A stretch of 64,000 bases of DNA from Xenophilus sp. L33 (GTDB taxonomy: Bacteria > Pseudomonadota > Gammaproteobacteria > Burkholderiales > Burkholderiaceae_C): the NCBI RefSeq assembly GCF_009765735.1, contig NZ_LMUW01000221.1:167586-231585 (forward strand), written 5' to 3'. A model generated the notes under the pieces. It did not search any database. It saw only the letters and a list, made by a program, of their open reading frames with translations, and was not told the origin of the DNA. The translations under genes were made by a program, and so were the position numbers. Positions 60,724 through 64,000 of this stretch are shown here, in pieces; the stretch's first letter is position 1, and each line of letters begins with the position of its first letter.

Positions 60724-61710
60724 GTGAAGCTCTGCGTCTATGGCGCCGGCGGCGTCGGCGGTCACCTGGCGGTGCTGCTGGCGCAGTCCGGCCAAGCGGT
60801 CTCGGTGGTGGCCCGCGGCGAGCACCTGCGGGCCATCCAGCGCGACGGCCTGAGCCTGCAGGGCGACGACGGTGCCGTGGTGACCGCACGGCTGCAGGCC
60901 AGCGACGATCCGCGCACCCTCGGCGAACAGGATTTCGTGCTGGTCGCCCTGAAGTCGACCGCGCTGCCCGACCTGGCCGCGGGCATCGCGCCGCTGCTCG
61001 GCGCGCACACGTCGGTGGTGTTCCTGCAGAATGGCATCCCGTGGTGGTATTTCCAGGGCCAGGGACAGGACCAGGGCGGCGACGGTGAAGGCCAGAGGCT
61101 GCCGAAGCTCGATCCGGACGATGCGCTGCGCCGCGCGATCGAGCCGCGCCGTGTGCTGGCCGGCATCACCGCCAGCGCCTGCACCGTGCTCGGGCCGGGT
61201 CGCATCGGCGTCGTCGGCGGCAACCGGCCGATGGTGCTGGGCGCGCCCGACGACCGGCCGAGCGAGCAACTCGACCGGCTCGAGCGCCTGCTGCTGCAGG
61301 CCGGCTTCCCGGTGGAGCGCGCCGGCCGCATCCGCGACCGCATCTGGACCAAGCTGGCCCTGAACCTCGGCTCCGGGCCGCTCGGCGCGCTGGCGCCGGT
61401 GTCGATGGCGAAGCTGTTCGCGCACCGGGCCTGCGTCGACGCCCGCTTCCGGATCCAGGCCGAGGTGGCCGCGATCGCGGATGCCTGGGGCTGCAACGTG
61501 CGGCTCGACTTCGGCACGCAGATGGACTTCGCACGCCGTTCGCCGCACGTGCCGAGCATCGTCCAGGACTTCGCGGCCGGCCGCCGGCCGGAGGTCGAGA
61601 CCATGTTCCTGGCGCCGCTGGAACTCGCGCGCATGAAGGGCGTGCCGACGCCGACGCTCGACCTGCTGGTCGCGCTGGCCTGCATCAAGGCGGGCCTGGA
61701 GCCGGACTGA
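60724..61710 (+). CDS. panE: 2-dehydropantoate 2-reductase family protein
   Basis: This 328-residue ketopantoate reductase-type protein has N-terminal VYGAGGVGGHLAVLLAQSG, catalytic Lys and Asn in WTKLALNLGSGPLGAL, and the C-terminal substrate Glu/Ser region with SIVQDFAAGRRPEVE. A Gln/Gly/Asp-rich insertion of about 20 residues (around YFQGQGQDQGGDG) is unusual. The start is GTG 60724, 4 bp after the aldolase stop. In this setting it may reduce another 2-oxo acid rather than serve pantothenate synthesis, so the symbol reflects family only. Confidence 0.85.
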   Translation: MKLCVYGAGGVGGHLAVLLAQSGQAVSVVARGEHLRAIQRDGLSLQGDDGAVVTARLQASDDPRTLGEQDFVLVALKSTALPDLAAGIAPLLGAHTSVVFLQNGIPWWYFQGQGQDQGGDGEGQRLPKLDPDDALRRAIEPRRVLAGITASACTVLGPGRIGVVGGNRPMVLGAPDDRPSEQLDRLERLLLQAGFPVERAGRIRDRIWTKLALNLGSGPLGALAPVSMAKLFAHRACVDARFRIQAEVAAIADAWGCNVRLDFGTQMDFARRSPHVPSIVQDFAAGRRPEVETMFLAPLELARMKGVPTPTLDLLVALACIKAGLEPD

Positions 61711-61801
61711 AAGGACGCCGCAAGGCGCTGACAAGACGCCGACATCGGGTTTTGGCAAGATCGGGGCGCGGCGCTCCCCGCCGCACAGGACCCCGATCGC
61801 C

Positions 61802-63295
61802 GTGAACCCCGTTTTCTCGTTGCCCGCCCGAGGCCTGCGAATGCTCCTGCTTTCGCTGGCGGCCACGCTGCTGGCGGCCTGCAATTCGCTGGCGCCCGTC
61901 AACGAGCGGATCGCGCAGGTCGATCCGGACCATGGCTACCGGATCGGCAACCTGCTCAAGCGCAACATGGGCCTGGCCAACGACGACTCGCTGGTGATCC
62001 TGACCTTCTCGGGCGGCGGCACGCGCGCCGCGGCCTTCTCGTACGGCGTGCTCGAGGAACTGCGCCGCACCAACATCGAGGTCCATGGCCAGCAGGGCAA
62101 CATGCTCTCGGCGGTTGACCTGATCACCGGCGTCTCGGGCGGCAGCTTCACCGCGCTGGCCTACGCGCTCTACGGCGACCGCCTGTTCACCGAATACGAG
62201 CCGCGCTTCCTCAAGCGCAACGTGCAGGGCGTGCTGACCTCGCGCGCGCTGAGCCCGCTCAACTGGCCGAAGCTCGCGAGCCCGGATTTCGGCCGCTCGG
62301 AACTGGCGGCCGACTACTACGACGAGATCCTCTTCGGCGGCGCGACCTTCAACGACCTGCTGCCGCTGCACACGCCGGCGGCGATCGTCACCGGCACCGA
62401 CCTGTCCACCGGCGCCCGCTTCCAGTTCTCGCAGGAGCAGTTCGACCTGCTGTGCTCGGACATGGGCAAGGTGCGCCTGGCGCGCGCGGCGGCGACTTCG
62501 TCGGCGGTGCCGGTGGTGCTGTCGCCCGTGACCTACCGCAACTACGGTGGCCATTGCGGTGCGCAGGCGCCAGCGTGGGTCGAGGACATCGAGGTCGGCG
62601 GCGAACGCCCGGCCGGCCGCGCGCTGCTGCGCTACCGCGACATCCAGGCCTTCCAGGACAGCAAGCGCCGGCCCTACCTGCACGTGGTCGACGGCGGCGT
62701 CTCCGACAACCTGGGCCTGCGCGGCGTGATCGAGGCGCTCGAGGAACTGGAGGCCAGTCCGAGCTTCCAGGAAGAGATGGACTTCAAGGACCTGCGGCGC
62801 ATCGTCGTGGTGGTGGTCAACTCGCGCTCGGCGCCCGAGACCAACTGGGACCGCAGCCCGCGAGCGCCCGGCATCATCGCGCAGGCGCTGCAGTCGTCGA
62901 GCGTGCCGATCGACCACTTCTCCTACGAATCGGTGGAACTGCTCAAGGACATCGCGCGACGCTGGGCCGATGCCCGCAAGTACCAGATCGCCGAGAAGCG
63001 GTTGGCGGGCATGTCGCAGGCCGAGGCCGAGGCGCAGGTGCCGGAGCTTCGCTTCGACGCGATCGACGTCAGCTTCGATGCGATCAAGGACCCTGAAGAG
63101 CGCCAGTATTTCCAGGACCTGCCGACCAGCTTCGTGCTGAGCGGCGACGACGTCGACAAGCTGCGCGCGGTCGCCGGCCGCCTGCTGCGCGAGTCGCCCG
63201 CCTACCAGGGCCTGCTCGACAGCCTGCGGCACAACCCGCCCAAGGAGTTGCCGCCGGCAGGCGCGGCGCCGGTCGCACCCGCGCCCGCGCCCTAG
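61802..63295 (+). CDS. Patatin-like phospholipase, lipoprotein
   Basis: This 497-residue protein starts at GTG 61802. A lipoprotein signal peptide with lipobox LLAAC (Cys27) anchors it to the membrane. The catalytic domain has FSGGGTRAAAFSYGVLEELR, nucleophile Ser in GVSGGSFTALA and Asp in VVDGGVSDNLGL. A helical C-terminal region of about 150 residues ends in a Pro/Ala-rich tail. It probably remodels lipids or acts on exported esters. It precedes the serine hydrolase gene by 52 bp. Confidence 0.93.
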   Translation: MNPVFSLPARGLRMLLLSLAATLLAACNSLAPVNERIAQVDPDHGYRIGNLLKRNMGLANDDSLVILTFSGGGTRAAAFSYGVLEELRRTNIEVHGQQGNMLSAVDLITGVSGGSFTALAYALYGDRLFTEYEPRFLKRNVQGVLTSRALSPLNWPKLASPDFGRSELAADYYDEILFGGATFNDLLPLHTPAAIVTGTDLSTGARFQFSQEQFDLLCSDMGKVRLARAAATSSAVPVVLSPVTYRNYGGHCGAQAPAWVEDIEVGGERPAGRALLRYRDIQAFQDSKRRPYLHVVDGGVSDNLGLRGVIEALEELEASPSFQEEMDFKDLRRIVVVVVNSRSAPETNWDRSPRAPGIIAQALQSSSVPIDHFSYESVELLKDIARRWADARKYQIAEKRLAGMSQAEAEAQVPELRFDAIDVSFDAIKDPEERQYFQDLPTSFVLSGDDVDKLRAVAGRLLRESPAYQGLLDSLRHNPPKELPPAGAAPVAPAPAP

Positions 63296-63320
63296 CGACG
63301 TCCGGCGCGGTCAGCCGAAA

Positions 63321-63340
63321 CCAACGAGGACCAACGAGGA
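63321..63340 (+). repeat. Tandem 10-bp repeat with duplicated ribosome site
   Basis: CCAACGAGGA occurs twice in direct succession, giving two GAGGA ribosome-binding elements before the ATG at 63348. The second is at a usable distance (about 10 nt). Confidence 0.6.
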
Positions 63341-63347
63341 GTAAGCC

Positions 63348-64000
63348 ATGCTGCGTTTCGATCCGTCACGCCGTCGCCTCGGCCGCTGGGCCGGTGCGGC
63401 CGCGCTCGCCCCGTGGCTGGCGTCCTGCGGCGGTGGCGGCGGATCGGGCGATGCGAGCGCGCTGCTGCCGCTGATCGCGACGCCCGCCCAGGCCGCCTAC
63501 GTGCAGGCGGTGCAGAACATCACCGCGACCTATCACCCGCCGGGCGTACTGGCCGCGGTGCGCATCCCGGGCCAGACGACCTGGACCCAGGCCTACGGCC
63601 TCGCCGACCTGGCCAGCGCCGCGCCGATGACGCTCGCCGAGACCTTCCCGGTGCGCAGCATCACCAAGTCGTTCACCGTGACGCTGTTTCTGCAACTGGT
63701 GCACAACGGGCAGCTGGGGCTGGACGACAAGGTTGGCCGCTACGTCACCGGCGTGCCCAACGGCGACCTGATCGGGCTGGCGGACCTGGCCGGCAACCAG
63801 AGCGGGCTGGTCGACTACTCCGGCACCGCGGGCTTCTTCGACATCTTCATCAAGGACCCGCTGCACGTCTGGACGCCGCAGCAGCTCCTGGCCTTCTCCT
63901 TCGCCGAGACGCCGACCTTCCTGCCCGGCGAGCAATACCAATACTCCAACACCAACACGGTGCTGCTCGGCGTGGTGATCGAGACCGTCACCGGCATGGC
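63348..64000 (+). CDS. Serine hydrolase, beta-lactamase/D-Ala-D-Ala carboxypeptidase family (N-terminal part)
   Basis: The first 217 residues of a class C beta-lactamase-like hydrolase are present; the frame runs off the window end. The N-terminus has RRRLGRWAGAAALAPWLASC, which looks like a twin-arginine or lipoprotein signal with Cys27 followed by a Gly-rich spacer. Catalytic S-x-x-K is VRSITKSFTV and Y-x-N is QYSNTNTVLLG. LADLAGNQSGLVDYSG replaces the usual LLTHTSGL. It is probably an exported esterase or carboxypeptidase. Confidence 0.9.
   Translation, partial: MLRFDPSRRRLGRWAGAAALAPWLASCGGGGGSGDASALLPLIATPAQAAYVQAVQNITATYHPPGVLAAVRIPGQTTWTQAYGLADLASAAPMTLAETFPVRSITKSFTVTLFLQLVHNGQLGLDDKVGRYVTGVPNGDLIGLADLAGNQSGLVDYSGTAGFFDIFIKDPLHVWTPQQLLAFSFAETPTFLPGEQYQYSNTNTVLLGVVIETVTGM

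Overview
The window is very GC-rich DNA with tightly packed genes, many of them joined by ATGA or GTGA overlaps. Gene content and protein style suggest a Burkholderiales betaproteobacterium, probably Comamonadaceae and Variovorax-like. This is inferred from gene families only, because no rRNA or other phylogenetic marker is present. I saw no tRNA, rRNA, CRISPR array, insertion sequence or phage gene, and no gene-free stretch longer than 300 bases.

Region 1 (1-28,500) is a catabolic island for a hydrophobic, probably alicyclic or isoprenoid/steroid-like acid handled as a CoA ester. It holds an alpha-methylacyl-CoA racemase, a thiolase with a Zn-ribbon/OB-fold partner, two NIPSNAP proteins and three flavoproteins related to 3-ketosteroid dehydrogenases. 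It also holds a type I Baeyer-Villiger monooxygenase, a CYP199-like P450 with its [2Fe-2S] ferredoxin, five SDR dehydrogenases, an amidohydrolase, a cupin and an MFS transporter. FadR-type and IclR regulators are interspersed. A 15-bp operator of the form AATGG-N5-CCATT lies in front of several of these units (3859, 4864, 11074, 11147, and a weaker copy at 59878), which suggests one regulon. The most unusual gene is at 11196-12206. It is a complete flavin reductase fused to the FCD ligand-binding domain of a FadR-type regulator without the DNA-binding domain, and the FCD part closely matches the regulator encoded at 3961.

Region 2 (28,500-42,700) holds a potassium transporter (kup) and an SDR divergent from an AraC-type regulator with a clear 21-bp-spaced operator. 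It also has an intracellular-looking GH39 plus glycoamylase-type pair, an alpha/beta hydrolase, a membrane-bound three-haem cytochrome with a two-subunit molybdenum hydroxylase, two small unknown genes, and a hipBA toxin-antitoxin module with its own operator array.

Region 3 (42,700-50,400) has a GMC oxidoreductase, exonuclease III, a GntR-controlled MFS/esterase unit with two TGTCGACA-centred operators, and a gluconate permease/gluconokinase pair.

Region 4 (50,400-64,000) has a dienelactone hydrolase divergent from a patatin-like lipase, a bacterial SABATH-type carboxyl methyltransferase, and a LysR regulator divergent from a taurine/nitrate-type ABC importer. It continues with a MarR regulator, a third ketosteroid-dehydrogenase-like flavoprotein divergent from a class II aldolase plus ketopantoate reductase, a lipoprotein patatin, and the start of a beta-lactamase-family serine hydrolase cut by the window edge.
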